Positions 1-7,962 of a DNA stretch of 64,000 bases are shown here, one piece after another. The position numbers were made by a program, and so were the translations under genes. The first letter of the stretch is position 1. The number at the start of each line of letters is the position of its first letter. Source of the stretch: Candidatus Poribacteria bacterium. Lineage in GTDB: Bacteria; Poribacteria; WGA-4E; WGA-3G. The stretch lies in the NCBI GenBank assembly GCA_028821605.1, contig JAPPFM010000017.1, positions 1 through 64,000 on the forward strand. Direction: 5' to 3'. Under the pieces are notes generated by a model that did not search any database, was not told the DNA's origin, and saw only the letters and a list, made by a program, of their open reading frames with translations.

Positions 1-2
1 CA

Positions 3-332
3 GGCGCAGCCGCCGAGGGCGCGATGACTTTTGTCGGATGGGGTGCCGCTGTTGATACGCCACAAAATCAAGCGTTTGTGGAAAATTATACCGCCCAATT
101 CGGCATGGCACCCAGCAACTTCGCTGCGCGCGCGTATGCCGCATTTCATATTCTCGCGGAGGCGATCGAGAGGGCACACTCAACCGATTCTGCAGCGATT
201 CGAGACGCGCTCGCAAGTATCAGAGATTTTGACACAATTTTAGGGAAATTCTCTTTTGATGCTAACGGGGACGCAGTCTACGATCCCAAGGTTCTGGTTG
301 TCAAAGACAGCGAATTGCTCCTCTTTCAGTAG
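3..332 (+). CDS. ABC transporter substrate-binding protein, C-terminal part (cut by window edge)
   Basis: This is the last ~110 residues of a periplasmic ligand-binding protein of the Leu/Ile/Val-binding type. The frame is open back to the first bases, so the start lies outside the window. Over 102 residues from the in-frame Met at 24 it matches the next gene at 82 positions by eye count, including GAAAEGAMTF and RDFDTILGKFSFDA. It is therefore a tandem paralogue that should capture an amino acid or similar small solute for an ABC importer. No permease or ATPase gene for it is in view. Family assignment is good; substrate is unknown. Confidence 0.8.
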   Translation, partial: GAAAEGAMTFVGWGAAVDTPQNQAFVENYTAQFGMAPSNFAARAYAAFHILAEAIERAHSTDSAAIRDALASIRDFDTILGKFSFDANGDAVYDPKVLVVKDSELLLFQ

Positions 333-523
333 CCATGATAATAGGTTGACTGTCTGGTTCATATAAAGTATAATCATCCAACGTGAGTTCAACTTAAACG
401 CGTAGGTTCGGTGGTGTACCTAAGGACGCAAGACAGAAGTTTGCGCTACAAAACCCCGTGGGCATCAACGCCTTTGTGTGGAAAACAAGGGCTGCATACC
501 TAAAATCTGATAGGAACTTTATT

Positions 524-1690
524 ATGAATACTAAAAAATTCACACTTTTCGCATTTCTATTTGTAATTACTGGACTAATTGCCGGATTCTCCGCGTGTGA
601 GCGAGTTTCCCAGGTTGTTCAACCCACCACATCCCAGATGACGAAGACCAGTGAAGAAATTTCCGTCGGTGTCGTTTTACCTCTGACAGGACGGCTCGCT
701 GACTCGTTCGGCATCCCAATTTCACAAGGCTTTGAATTGGCACTCAGCGAGATTAACCTTGTGCATCCCAATGGAACAAAACTCAATTTTATTATTGAAG
801 ATGGTCAGAGCACTATAGATGGCGCAGTTGAAGCCTTCAATAAACTGATTCACCAGGACGGGGTATCTGTTATCCTCGGACCTGCTACCTCAAGTCAAAC
901 TGAGATGGCTTTTCCAATAGCACAAGAAAATCAGATTGTGGCGATTAGTCCGACATCCTCTGCCCGCGGTCTCAGCGCACTGAGTGATTTTGTTTTTCGC
1001 GTCGCGCTGACTACAGATATACTTATCCCCAGCGGCATTGAGGTAACACACACAAAACTCGGTTATCAACGCGCCGCTACAATGTACGATGAAACCGATC
1101 TTTTCTCCACCGATGGGGACGCGTCCGTGCAGGAAGTCCTTGCTGCGAAAGGGGTTGAGGTGATAACTACTGAAACCTTCCAAGGTGGAGATACCGACTT
1201 TTCTGAACAATTAACCCGAATACAGACCCTGAATCCCGATGTTATTTTTGTCTCTTGCTTATCGCCGGAAAAGCCTGGGATCCTCATGCAAGGGCATGAA
1301 CTCGGTATATCCGCGCCTTTTATCGTGCGCACATTGACTGCAACAGAGGTGCAGACCGCTGGTGCAGCTGCCGAAGGGGCGATGACTTTTGTGGGGTGGG
1401 GTGCCGCTGTTGATACACCGGAAAATAAAGCATTTGTGGAAAATTATAGTGCCAAATTCGGTATGAAACCGAACAACTACGCCGCGCGTTCGTATGCAAC
1501 CCTCCATATCCTTGCGGAGGCGATCGCGAATGCACACTCAACCGATTCTGCAGCGATTCAAGACGCGCTCGCAAATATCAGGGATTTTGACACAATTTTA
1601 GGGAAATTCTCTTTTGATGCTCACGGGGACGCGGTCTACGACCCGAAGGTTCTGGTTGTCAAAGATGGTAAATTGGTACGCTTTGAGTAA
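524..1690 (+). CDS. Branched-chain amino acid-type ABC transporter substrate-binding lipoprotein
   Basis: A 388-residue type I periplasmic binding protein (Peripla_BP_6/LivJ-like). I chose the ATG at 524, not the longer frame from 458, because it gives a hydrophobic signal (residues 6-22) ending in FSAC, a plausible lipoprotein cleavage site at Cys25, and has AGGA upstream. The mature part opens with the family pattern VGVVLPLTGRLADSFG, continues with ILGPATSSQTEMAFPIAQ and ends with FSFDAHGDAVYDPKVLVV. It likely delivers a ligand to an ABC permease encoded elsewhere. It is the second of two tandem copies; their C-termini are about 80 percent identical, so the duplication is fairly recent or under exchange. 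The substrate could be an amino acid, a urea-like compound or an aromatic acid. Confidence 0.85.
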   Translation: MNTKKFTLFAFLFVITGLIAGFSACERVSQVVQPTTSQMTKTSEEISVGVVLPLTGRLADSFGIPISQGFELALSEINLVHPNGTKLNFIIEDGQSTIDGAVEAFNKLIHQDGVSVILGPATSSQTEMAFPIAQENQIVAISPTSSARGLSALSDFVFRVALTTDILIPSGIEVTHTKLGYQRAATMYDETDLFSTDGDASVQEVLAAKGVEVITTETFQGGDTDFSEQLTRIQTLNPDVIFVSCLSPEKPGILMQGHELGISAPFIVRTLTATEVQTAGAAAEGAMTFVGWGAAVDTPENKAFVENYSAKFGMKPNNYAARSYATLHILAEAIANAHSTDSAAIQDALANIRDFDTILGKFSFDAHGDAVYDPKVLVVKDGKLVRFE

Positions 1691-1746
1691 TCCGCGGCTG
1701 CATGTATTGAAACGGGCTGCCTTGAAAGATGCCGAAATGCTAAAGG

Positions 1747-2616
1747 GTGGAAGGTTTGGAGAATGTATTAGGTCAGTTTTACACTAAATCAGCGGTCGCT
1801 GGAGTCTGTTGGGAGCATTTCACGAACACACTTTCAACCCTAAATCTGAATCTCAGCGATCTCTTTTTCGTGGAACCTGCTGCTGGCACGGGTGCGTTTT
1901 ACAAACTCTTACCCTCAAAGAAACGATTCGGCATCGATCTCGTCCCTAAATGTAAGGATGTGAAATCCCAAGACTTTTTTAGCGTCACCGATTTTCCGTC
2001 CGCACCCAAAGATACTGCGATCATTGGTAATCCGCCATTCGGCAAACGCGGAAAATTAGCGATAGCCTTCTTCAATCATGCAGCCCATTTGGCGGACATC
2101 GTCGCGTTTATTGTGCCTGTTAATTTCCGCAAGTTTACAACTCACAAACAGCTTGATCCGAGCATGCGTTTTATCAGCAAATTGCCACTTCCAAGGGATG
2201 CTTTCCACCTTGATACAGGCAAGTCGTATTCGGTAAATACAGAATTTCAAGTATGGACCCGTTTAGAAAGTACGCATCATGACATGCGTCAATATAAACG
2301 TCTGCCGATCTGTCACCGAGATTTTCAGATATGGCAGTACAACAACACACCTGATGCTTTGAAAGTCTTTCGGAACCTCTTTGATTTTGCCGTGCCGTGT
2401 CAAGGGTGGCAGGATTATTCCCGTAGGGAAACGGAGGAAAGGCAGTGTGAACGGAATAAACAGTGGATGCTTCTGAAAGCGAAAAATCCGACTGTCTTAG
2501 TACGGCTGATGGAGATTGATTATGAACGGTTAGCACAAGAATGCGCTACGGCTGTCCCGGGCTTTCGGAAGGGGGATTTGGTGAAGGTATATACGGAAAA
2601 TTATGAGAATCTATGA
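1747..2616 (+). CDS. Orphan N6-adenine DNA methyltransferase-like protein
   Basis: A SAM-dependent methyltransferase of the gamma/TaqI-like type. Visible motifs are LGQFYTK at residues 8-14, the SAM-binding motif I EPAAGTGAF at 43-51, and the adenine-amino catalytic motif NPPFG at 95-99. These together are characteristic of N6-adenine methylases. At about 289 residues it has room for only a small target-recognition region after residue ~150. No restriction endonuclease or specificity subunit adjoins it, so it looks solitary. The listed start is GTG; TTG at 1756 is possible and better spaced from AAAGG at 1742. The catalytic class is well supported; the target site is unknown. Confidence 0.75.
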   Translation: MEGLENVLGQFYTKSAVAGVCWEHFTNTLSTLNLNLSDLFFVEPAAGTGAFYKLLPSKKRFGIDLVPKCKDVKSQDFFSVTDFPSAPKDTAIIGNPPFGKRGKLAIAFFNHAAHLADIVAFIVPVNFRKFTTHKQLDPSMRFISKLPLPRDAFHLDTGKSYSVNTEFQVWTRLESTHHDMRQYKRLPICHRDFQIWQYNNTPDALKVFRNLFDFAVPCQGWQDYSRRETEERQCERNKQWMLLKAKNPTVLVRLMEIDYERLAQECATAVPGFRKGDLVKVYTENYENL

Positions 2617-2706
2617 AAGACTTATGAGATTAACAGATAGTCCTTGATTAGATGTTCTGATAATTATAGCAAATCTTAAAATCATTAGAACTTTGGTTCA
2701 GATACG

Positions 2707-3915
2707 CTACCGGAATCGTTCAGGTCGATAAGGCGCAAACCAATCCACCCGAATATCATCCGCAATTTCCAACGTCGCCATTTCACCCACCAAAGGTGCC
2801 AGCGTCACACCACTGTGCATTAAGGCAATATACAAATTTTCCACTGCTTCGGTGAACCCAAGTACTGGAAATCCATCAAGCGGCATCGGACGGTAGCCAA
2901 CCGGTGTTGGGATCGCCTCGGCATCTGCTATTGCTGGCAGATAGGTCTTGGCACGAGCAAGAAGTGCATCGGCGTGCTGTTGTGAATCATCTCGGTTTAT
3001 TCCTTCTTGGGTGCCTTGCCCGATTCTGAGACTCCCATCGGTTAATTGTCGTAGATGCAGGTGCTGATGGTTTTCATCTATCGATGGTGCATGAACAATT
3101 GATACGTTATGTAAAACTTCGGCGCACGGCGTTGTTTTAATTACAATCCCTGGGCTTCGTTGTTGCGGGATGTGTATCTGTGCTAAGGATGCGAGTTCGG
3201 TTGTCTGCACACCGCTCGCTAAGACTGCGACATCACACGGAAATTCGGCATCGGTGGTTTTGACAGCAGTGATACTGCCGTCGCGAATGACGAACCCTGT
3301 GACGTTGGTTTTGGGATGCACGGCCGCACCCGCCTCGCATGCACGCTGAAGGCAGACATCGATGAACTTATCGGTTTCAATATGAATGTCTGCTTCGGAG
3401 AAGGATGCGGCTTCCACGGTACCGGGGTATAGATCGGGTTCAAGTGCCAACATCTCGTCAGGGGTAATGAGCCGACACGGATATCCCCATGTCTGAATTT
3501 GTCGGGTACGGTCACGCAGCTGTAGGGCGCGTTGCGGATTGTTTTCCCACCGTATTTCACCCCCATAATGAATACCAATATCAGCATCAAGTTGATGTGC
3601 CAGCCGGTACCACATATCTAACGAACGCCGATTGAGGGTGTGATATTCACGCGGATCTTTCCCAAAAGCGTTCGCCCACGCAAATGAGTGTCCAGATGCG
3701 CCCGCGCCGGGGATATCGCGTTCCAGAAACGTTACGGCGATACTGTCTCGTCGGGATAGATGATAACCGAGTGCGGCACCGATGATACCCGCTCCTACTA
3801 TCACAACTTTTTTCTGCTGGAGACTTGAAAAAAGACCTGAATTTTTGTTTGGCAATTTTTTAACGACACTAAAAAGAGTTAATAACTGAAAAATTTTAGC
3901 GGTGTGCTGCGACAA
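2707..3915 (-). CDS. FAD-dependent oxidoreductase, DAO (glycine/D-amino acid oxidase) family
   Basis: A flavoprotein with the dinucleotide-binding motif VVIVGAGIIGAALGYHLS at about residues 37-54 and the ASGHSFAWANAFG segment typical of the DAO superfamily. The C-terminal YRPMPLDGFPVLGF and MHSGVTLAPLVGEM blocks are the conserved FAD-closing region. It should oxidise an amine or amino acid, or act as a sarcosine or glycine oxidase-like dehydrogenase in the cytoplasm. The predicted TTG start at 3915 overlaps the next upstream gene by 20 nt, suggesting translational coupling. The first ~33 residues are atypical, so a start just before the FAD motif is also possible. The substrate cannot be read from sequence. 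Confidence 0.8.
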   Translation of the reverse strand: MSQHTAKIFQLLTLFSVVKKLPNKNSGLFSSLQQKKVVIVGAGIIGAALGYHLSRRDSIAVTFLERDIPGAGASGHSFAWANAFGKDPREYHTLNRRSLDMWYRLAHQLDADIGIHYGGEIRWENNPQRALQLRDRTRQIQTWGYPCRLITPDEMLALEPDLYPGTVEAASFSEADIHIETDKFIDVCLQRACEAGAAVHPKTNVTGFVIRDGSITAVKTTDAEFPCDVAVLASGVQTTELASLAQIHIPQQRSPGIVIKTTPCAEVLHNVSIVHAPSIDENHQHLHLRQLTDGSLRIGQGTQEGINRDDSQQHADALLARAKTYLPAIADAEAIPTPVGYRPMPLDGFPVLGFTEAVENLYIALMHSGVTLAPLVGEMATLEIADDIRVDWFAPYRPERFR

Positions 3916-4516
3916 TAAACCCTGTTAAGCCTGCAAGCAACAGTTGAAAACCAGTTTGATAAAACAGCATTAGAAACGGTTGGCAAAGCGCAATCAGACC
4001 CAGCGCGATTAGACCGACCGAAATTTGTTCGCACAAGGTTTTCTGTGAAAAAACAATTGAGAAAACGGTTACTCCGGGCAGCAGCAGGTGTAGAGCAGTA
4101 CTATTAAGTAATGGAGAGAAAGGTTGGTAAAGGAAAACAATACCGATACAGGCAAAGAGTGCTGAGACAATACTCGCCGGACGCTTCGCAGTTGTTGTCA
4201 TGCCGAACGCAATAGCACAGGCGAAAAGTATATGAAAAGTTGAGCCGCGCAGGATTGAGGGGACAGGTAGATAGAGAAACCCAAGACCGATCACTAAACC
4301 TATACCGGATATAACGGAGATTCGTTGTTTATTCTCAAAAGCAGTACCAGCGAGAATCGCAGCAATACTCAGCAGCACCAACGAGATGCCCTTCAGCAGA
4401 ACAGCGTTTTGAGCAATAAGCAGTGGGAGCGGTGAGATGCCCTCTACATAAAGAAAGATGATACCAAGTACGAAGAATCCGATTGCAAGCAGCTGATTCC
4501 GTTTTTCTTTTGCCAT
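3896..4516 (-). CDS. Multi-pass membrane protein, unknown function
   Basis: A 206-residue protein made almost entirely of hydrophobic segments, about eight, with short basic loops such as ENKQR and TTTAKRP. The segments look like internal repeats: blocks with FLYVEG, FLYLPVP and FLYQPFS recur at similar spacing, suggesting a duplicated two-helix unit. It lies directly upstream of, and overlaps, the FAD oxidoreductase, so they are probably co-transcribed. I do not recognise a family. No charged catalytic motif or transporter signature is visible. Confidence 0.6.
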   Translation of the reverse strand: MAKEKRNQLLAIGFFVLGIIFLYVEGISPLPLLIAQNAVLLKGISLVLLSIAAILAGTAFENKQRISVISGIGLVIGLGFLYLPVPSILRGSTFHILFACAIAFGMTTTAKRPASIVSALFACIGIVFLYQPFSPLLNSTALHLLLPGVTVFSIVFSQKTLCEQISVGLIALGLIALCQPFLMLFYQTGFQLLLAGLTGFIVAAHR

Positions 4517-4572
4517 AGCGATTTTTCGATACCTATGGAGGTGGCACTTTTAGCCTCGTTTGTCCGCGCCCA

Positions 4573-5043
4573 TCAATCTTTCCGTTTTAGCAGGCGGTTT
4601 ACCCAAGTTTTGGATTGTTCCTCTGTTAATTGACTTTTCAACTTGTCAACCTCCGCTGACAACTCCAGTTTTTCGGCTTGAAAGGATTCAATCGCTTCCT
4701 GGAGTTGCGTATTTTCGGCAATAAGTGCTTGATTCTCCCCTTCCAATTTGTCGCAGGTTTCCCGTAGATGTGTTATATGAAAAACCTGGCAGCTGAGGTT
4801 TTCGATGATGTCATCTGTTGGAATGTTATAGGTGAGTTTTTTTATTAGCAATGCGAGACCGTCAATGCGTAACTCAATTTGTGGTTTTGGACTATCTCTT
4901 GGGTTTTCGGATCGAGCAGAGACAACGCGTAGATACGGTTCAATATCAATGTCTCTCCGTTCTAACGTTCGGTTGATGATTTCTTCTTCCACACCTATTA
5001 TTTCCGTGATTTTGGAAGGGTTTATGTAAAGGTCCACTCTCAA
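4573..5043 (-). CDS. Hypothetical protein with C-terminal coiled coil
   Basis: A 156-residue protein in two parts. Residues 1-75 look globular and contain an IELRIDGLALLIKKLTY segment. Residues ~90-145 form a strongly heptad-patterned coiled coil (KLEGENQALIAENTQLQEA and following), ending in a basic tail, LLKRKD. It could be a small scaffold or oligomerising protein. The start is TTG at 5043 or GTG at 5037; AGGG upstream fits the GTG better. No family recognised. Confidence 0.55.
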   Translation of the reverse strand: MRVDLYINPSKITEIIGVEEEIINRTLERRDIDIEPYLRVVSARSENPRDSPKPQIELRIDGLALLIKKLTYNIPTDDIIENLSCQVFHITHLRETCDKLEGENQALIAENTQLQEAIESFQAEKLELSAEVDKLKSQLTEEQSKTWVNRLLKRKD

Positions 5044-5170
5044 ATTTCCCTAAGTATATTTTTATGTATGAAGATGAATACTGTTGTTTGCTCTGAAAAT
5101 AGAGACAAGAAAATCATAACATGTGCCAAAATATTTGGCAAGGTAAAGTGTGGGTGTGTCTGTAGATGCG

Positions 5171-5204
5171 GTTTTGGCGCGCTTGCAAAGCGCGCCGACA
5201 AAAC
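5171..5204. repeat. Intergenic palindrome (GCGCTT/AAGCGC type)
   Basis: Arms GGCGCGCTT and AAGCGCGCC surround the 3-nt loop GCA. Outside them GTTTT and CAAAAC extend the pairing after a 2-nt bulge. It sits in the 192-nt gap downstream of the coiled-coil gene's start and beyond the PhyH stop. It has the same build as the palindromes at 7923 and 30048. Confidence 0.75.
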
Positions 5205-5235
5205 AGATTCGAGATGCGACGGAAAAGACAAAATT

Positions 5236-5973
5236 CTATGAAATTCCATCCCAATATTTCCACATATCGTCAGGGGTTTCAAACTTAATCTGGTCCAAAT
5301 CTTTTCGGCGGTACCGAGAGATGAGCGCGATTCGGACGTTGCGACCACAGTTGGAACCAGCCGTGTGGCTCATTTGATGATGCCAGAAACAGACATCACC
5401 TGCCTCGCCTATGAATTCGTAACTCGGGCCCAAATCAAACGGAGCGATACCACCCGGAAGGCTATCCAAGTCGTGATGTCTAAAGTATTCTGCCCAAATC
5501 CGATGGCTTCCGGGCCAGACCGTAAATCCGCCACCCTGTTTTTCAACTGTGTCAAGATAGACGGTAGCACCGAGCGTGAAGGAACCGACAACACCTTTAG
5601 GCACACCGTTCGTCGGAGTATGATAACCGTCAAGGTGTCCCATAGGTTCACTCCATTTTCTATTTGGGTCTGGAAAATTGATGTGCGGTCCTGCTCCGCC
5701 ACCGGTGTTCAATTTGCCCTCGCCAACGAGCTCCTCTGCCATAGCAAAGACCCGGTTGTCATATGTTGTCCCGCTGATAACATCTTCGCTGCCAATGGGC
5801 ACTGTACGATAACCCTTACGAATCCAGGACTCTGGGTCGTCTCTATTTTCTTCCAGCTCTTCCCAAAGTCTGTCAAGTGCGGCATCAATCGCTTCCTGTT
5901 CCAGCGCGCCGCGGACGACCAGATAGCCGTTTTCTTTAAAGAACGTTTTGTCCGCTTCCGTTAAATATGCCAT
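5236..5973 (-). CDS. Phytanoyl-CoA dioxygenase (PhyH) family protein
   Basis: A 245-residue Fe(II)/2-oxoglutarate-dependent oxygenase. The iron-binding facial triad is visible: His113 and Asp115 in GHLDGYH, and His203 in HQMSHTAGSN, followed by Arg211/Arg214 that could hold 2-oxoglutarate. The N-terminal FFKENGYLVVRGAL is the usual PhyH opening. I chose ATG 5973 over the longer frame because GGAGG lies 9 nt upstream. The family hydroxylates small organic substrates; the substrate here is unknown. It lies just downstream of the mandelate-racemase-like gene on the same strand, so the two may act on the same sugar or acid. A second, divergent PhyH gene is at 24976. Confidence 0.85.
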   Translation of the reverse strand: MAYLTEADKTFFKENGYLVVRGALEQEAIDAALDRLWEELEENRDDPESWIRKGYRTVPIGSEDVISGTTYDNRVFAMAEELVGEGKLNTGGGAGPHINFPDPNRKWSEPMGHLDGYHTPTNGVPKGVVGSFTLGATVYLDTVEKQGGGFTVWPGSHRIWAEYFRHHDLDSLPGGIAPFDLGPSYEFIGEAGDVCFWHHQMSHTAGSNCGRNVRIALISRYRRKDLDQIKFETPDDMWKYWDGIS

Positions 5974-6125
5974 GGTTCCGTTCCTCCCAAAATTTTTGAT
6001 AATTTCCCCGCCTGCCGCCAATCAAACATCGTTGGAAAAAAGCCTTCCAACGCATCAATCTTACCTCCTACGAAATTCACAACGATTCGGCATTGTAAAT
6101 TACCAAGGCGGTATTCGAAGTACTA

Positions 6126-7250
6126 CTATGCACGGACCTCAAATCCATTCTCTTCACGCGCTTTCTGGTAAGGTCCTTCCTCTATATTCAACCCAAAACC
6201 AGGACTTTGTGGCACATTTACATAACCGTTGGATATCGAATAATCGGAATCGTCTATACCCGGAGTCGTCGCATGATCCCATTCTGTGAACTCAAACCGC
6301 TCTACCTTCGCTGCAAGGTGACAGGTGACGAAATTGCCGTAGTAGCCGCCATAGTGATGTGGTGCTGTGCCAACGTCCGCCGCGTCTAACTCCGGACCGA
6401 GTTCGAGCCAGCGTGAGAAACCGGGGTAAAAAATATCGTATTGCACGATGTCAATGAGTCCATCTTTTGCCCAGTCTACCAAATTCGGTGAGGCACCGCC
6501 TTCGCCATCTGCGATACGCGTTCCTAAACCTTCGGCGTTCAACCATTCCTTTAGCAAACTATAAACGCGGGCATCTTCATGGAACGCTTCTTCCATCCAA
6601 TAAACGTTTGCATCAGCAGCTCCACCTAATACCTGCTTAGTAAGGTTGAGGTTATAGCCGTTGTTTGCGTCTATTAAAATCGAAGCATCGGGTCCGACAA
6701 CCTCGCGAACAGCACGAATAACATCGATATCCCGTTGTGTTCCTTTGTCGAGTGGCATGTGCATCGCGCCGCGCCCTACCTTGATTTTGTAAGCGTTATG
6801 TCCGCGTGCCTTTCCCTCTAATGCCTCAGACGCAATAAGTGCCGCCGCTTCAGCATTGTCTTCAAGGTGCAAATCATCAATATAGAGCGAGGTATCGTAA
6901 CACGGGGCGCGAAATTCTCCATTCTCTCCAGAAAGCATCGCATAGACCGGTTTTTGCGCCAAATTCCCCACCAGATCCCAGAGTGGATACTCCAACATTC
7001 TGAATTCTTCGGTGACACCACTTTCTGCATTGAAAGCATCGCTGAGTTGAAACCCAACGATTGCTTCCGCTTTTTCGCGCGAAATCGGCGAAAATCCAAA
7101 ACCACTGGCACCATCCGTCGTCGTTAGGCGTGCGATAGCGGGACGGACATACAACCCATGTTCACCGAGTCGCGAGTTGCAGCCAGCTTTGCGAGGGCGT
7201 TCACCTGTCAAGCGTGCCCATTCAATTCGTTCGATTCTTACATTTTCCAC
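6126..7250 (-). CDS. Mandelate racemase/muconate lactonizing enzyme family protein (acid sugar dehydratase-like)
   Basis: A 374-residue enolase-superfamily enzyme. It has the KxK base pair Lys155/Lys157 in YKIKVGRG, metal ligands Asp194 (DANNGYN), Glu220 or Glu221 (WMEEA) and Glu250 (DGEGG), and a His298/His299 pair in APHHYGG. The N-terminal capping domain is complete. This layout resembles sugar-acid dehydratases, which abstract the proton alpha to a carboxylate and eliminate water. The start is GTG at 7250, with GGAGG 9 nt upstream. It is probably co-transcribed with the downstream PhyH gene. The exact substrate is not readable. Confidence 0.85.
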   Translation of the reverse strand: MENVRIERIEWARLTGERPRKAGCNSRLGEHGLYVRPAIARLTTTDGASGFGFSPISREKAEAIVGFQLSDAFNAESGVTEEFRMLEYPLWDLVGNLAQKPVYAMLSGENGEFRAPCYDTSLYIDDLHLEDNAEAAALIASEALEGKARGHNAYKIKVGRGAMHMPLDKGTQRDIDVIRAVREVVGPDASILIDANNGYNLNLTKQVLGGAADANVYWMEEAFHEDARVYSLLKEWLNAEGLGTRIADGEGGASPNLVDWAKDGLIDIVQYDIFYPGFSRWLELGPELDAADVGTAPHHYGGYYGNFVTCHLAAKVERFEFTEWDHATTPGIDDSDYSISNGYVNVPQSPGFGLNIEEGPYQKAREENGFEVRA

Positions 7251-7373
7251 TCTTACCGACCTCCGTGGGTATCGTTTTAGCAGTGCCGTTTTAGTTAAAA
7301 GGAGAGGCGCGATCCTATGTTTATATAGGAAGTTGCGCCTTAAAAAAATAATTAAATCTTGTAGAATAAGCCG

Positions 7374-7883
7374 CTATAATTGTGTTTCCAGGAGTGCCAG
7401 ACTTGCGGGGTCCAACCTATGGTAGTTCTCAATTTCATAGCGATTGCCATCGGCATCTTTAATAAGCACCCGTCCGTTTTCAAGGCTAACGACATCGTAT
7501 CGGGTGCGCATGCCAAAGGTTACTGGACCACGGTTGGTCTCCACCACCCACCGCGTAACACCAAATTCGCCCTCAAGTTCATGGATTTTGGTGATTTTCG
7601 GCATAAAATACCGCTTCTGCAACTCTGACACGAGGATTTCCGCCGACTCTCGCGGTAACTGTCTGATGTCCTGAATAATACCGATTTCTTCGCCTTCGCT
7701 ATCCAACAGTGTGATATATTTGTTAGAATCAGTGAGTGGGAAGGATCGGATTGCTTCAACATTTGTGTGGCTTGTGCCATCCGGCAGTTCAACCGTGAGT
7801 TCTTCAAACGAATCTCGCGCAATTTTGACCTTGGGGGCATCAAGGAACTGCACCTCATCGGTTATCGGCGTAGCTTCCTGCAT
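7374..7883 (-). CDS. DUF1854 domain protein
   Basis: A 169-residue protein matching the DUF1854 pattern as I recall it: an N-terminal YITLLDSEGEEIGIIQDI block, then RYFMPKITKI, then a central block with GEFGVTRWVVETNRGPVTF, then VLIKDADGNRYEIENY. Proteins of this family are usually encoded beside an ABC exporter, and here the large exporter lies 79 nt upstream on the same strand. NCBI names some homologues as cyanophycin-metabolism-associated, but no cyanophycin gene is in this window, so that role is not supported here. AAGGAG lies 10 nt before the ATG. It is probably a cytoplasmic partner of the exporter; mechanism unknown. Confidence 0.75.
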   Translation of the reverse strand: MQEATPITDEVQFLDAPKVKIARDSFEELTVELPDGTSHTNVEAIRSFPLTDSNKYITLLDSEGEEIGIIQDIRQLPRESAEILVSELQKRYFMPKITKIHELEGEFGVTRWVVETNRGPVTFGMRTRYDVVSLENGRVLIKDADGNRYEIENYHRLDPASLALLETQL

Positions 7884-7922
7884 AACGTGGTTTCTCCTTC
7901 TTCTATAGCAGCGAGGGGCAGT

Positions 7923-7941
7923 GTGCGCTTAGAAAGCGCAC
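7923..7941. repeat. Intergenic palindrome (GCGCTT/AAGCGC type)
   Basis: Arms GTGCGCTT and AAGCGCAC pair perfectly around the loop AGA. It lies in the 79-nt gap between the ABC exporter and the DUF1854 gene, so in their joint transcript it would form a hairpin between the two reading frames. It could modulate the relative expression of the two genes. Confidence 0.75.
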
Positions 7942-7962
7942 TCTACAAAAATATGTTGTTAC

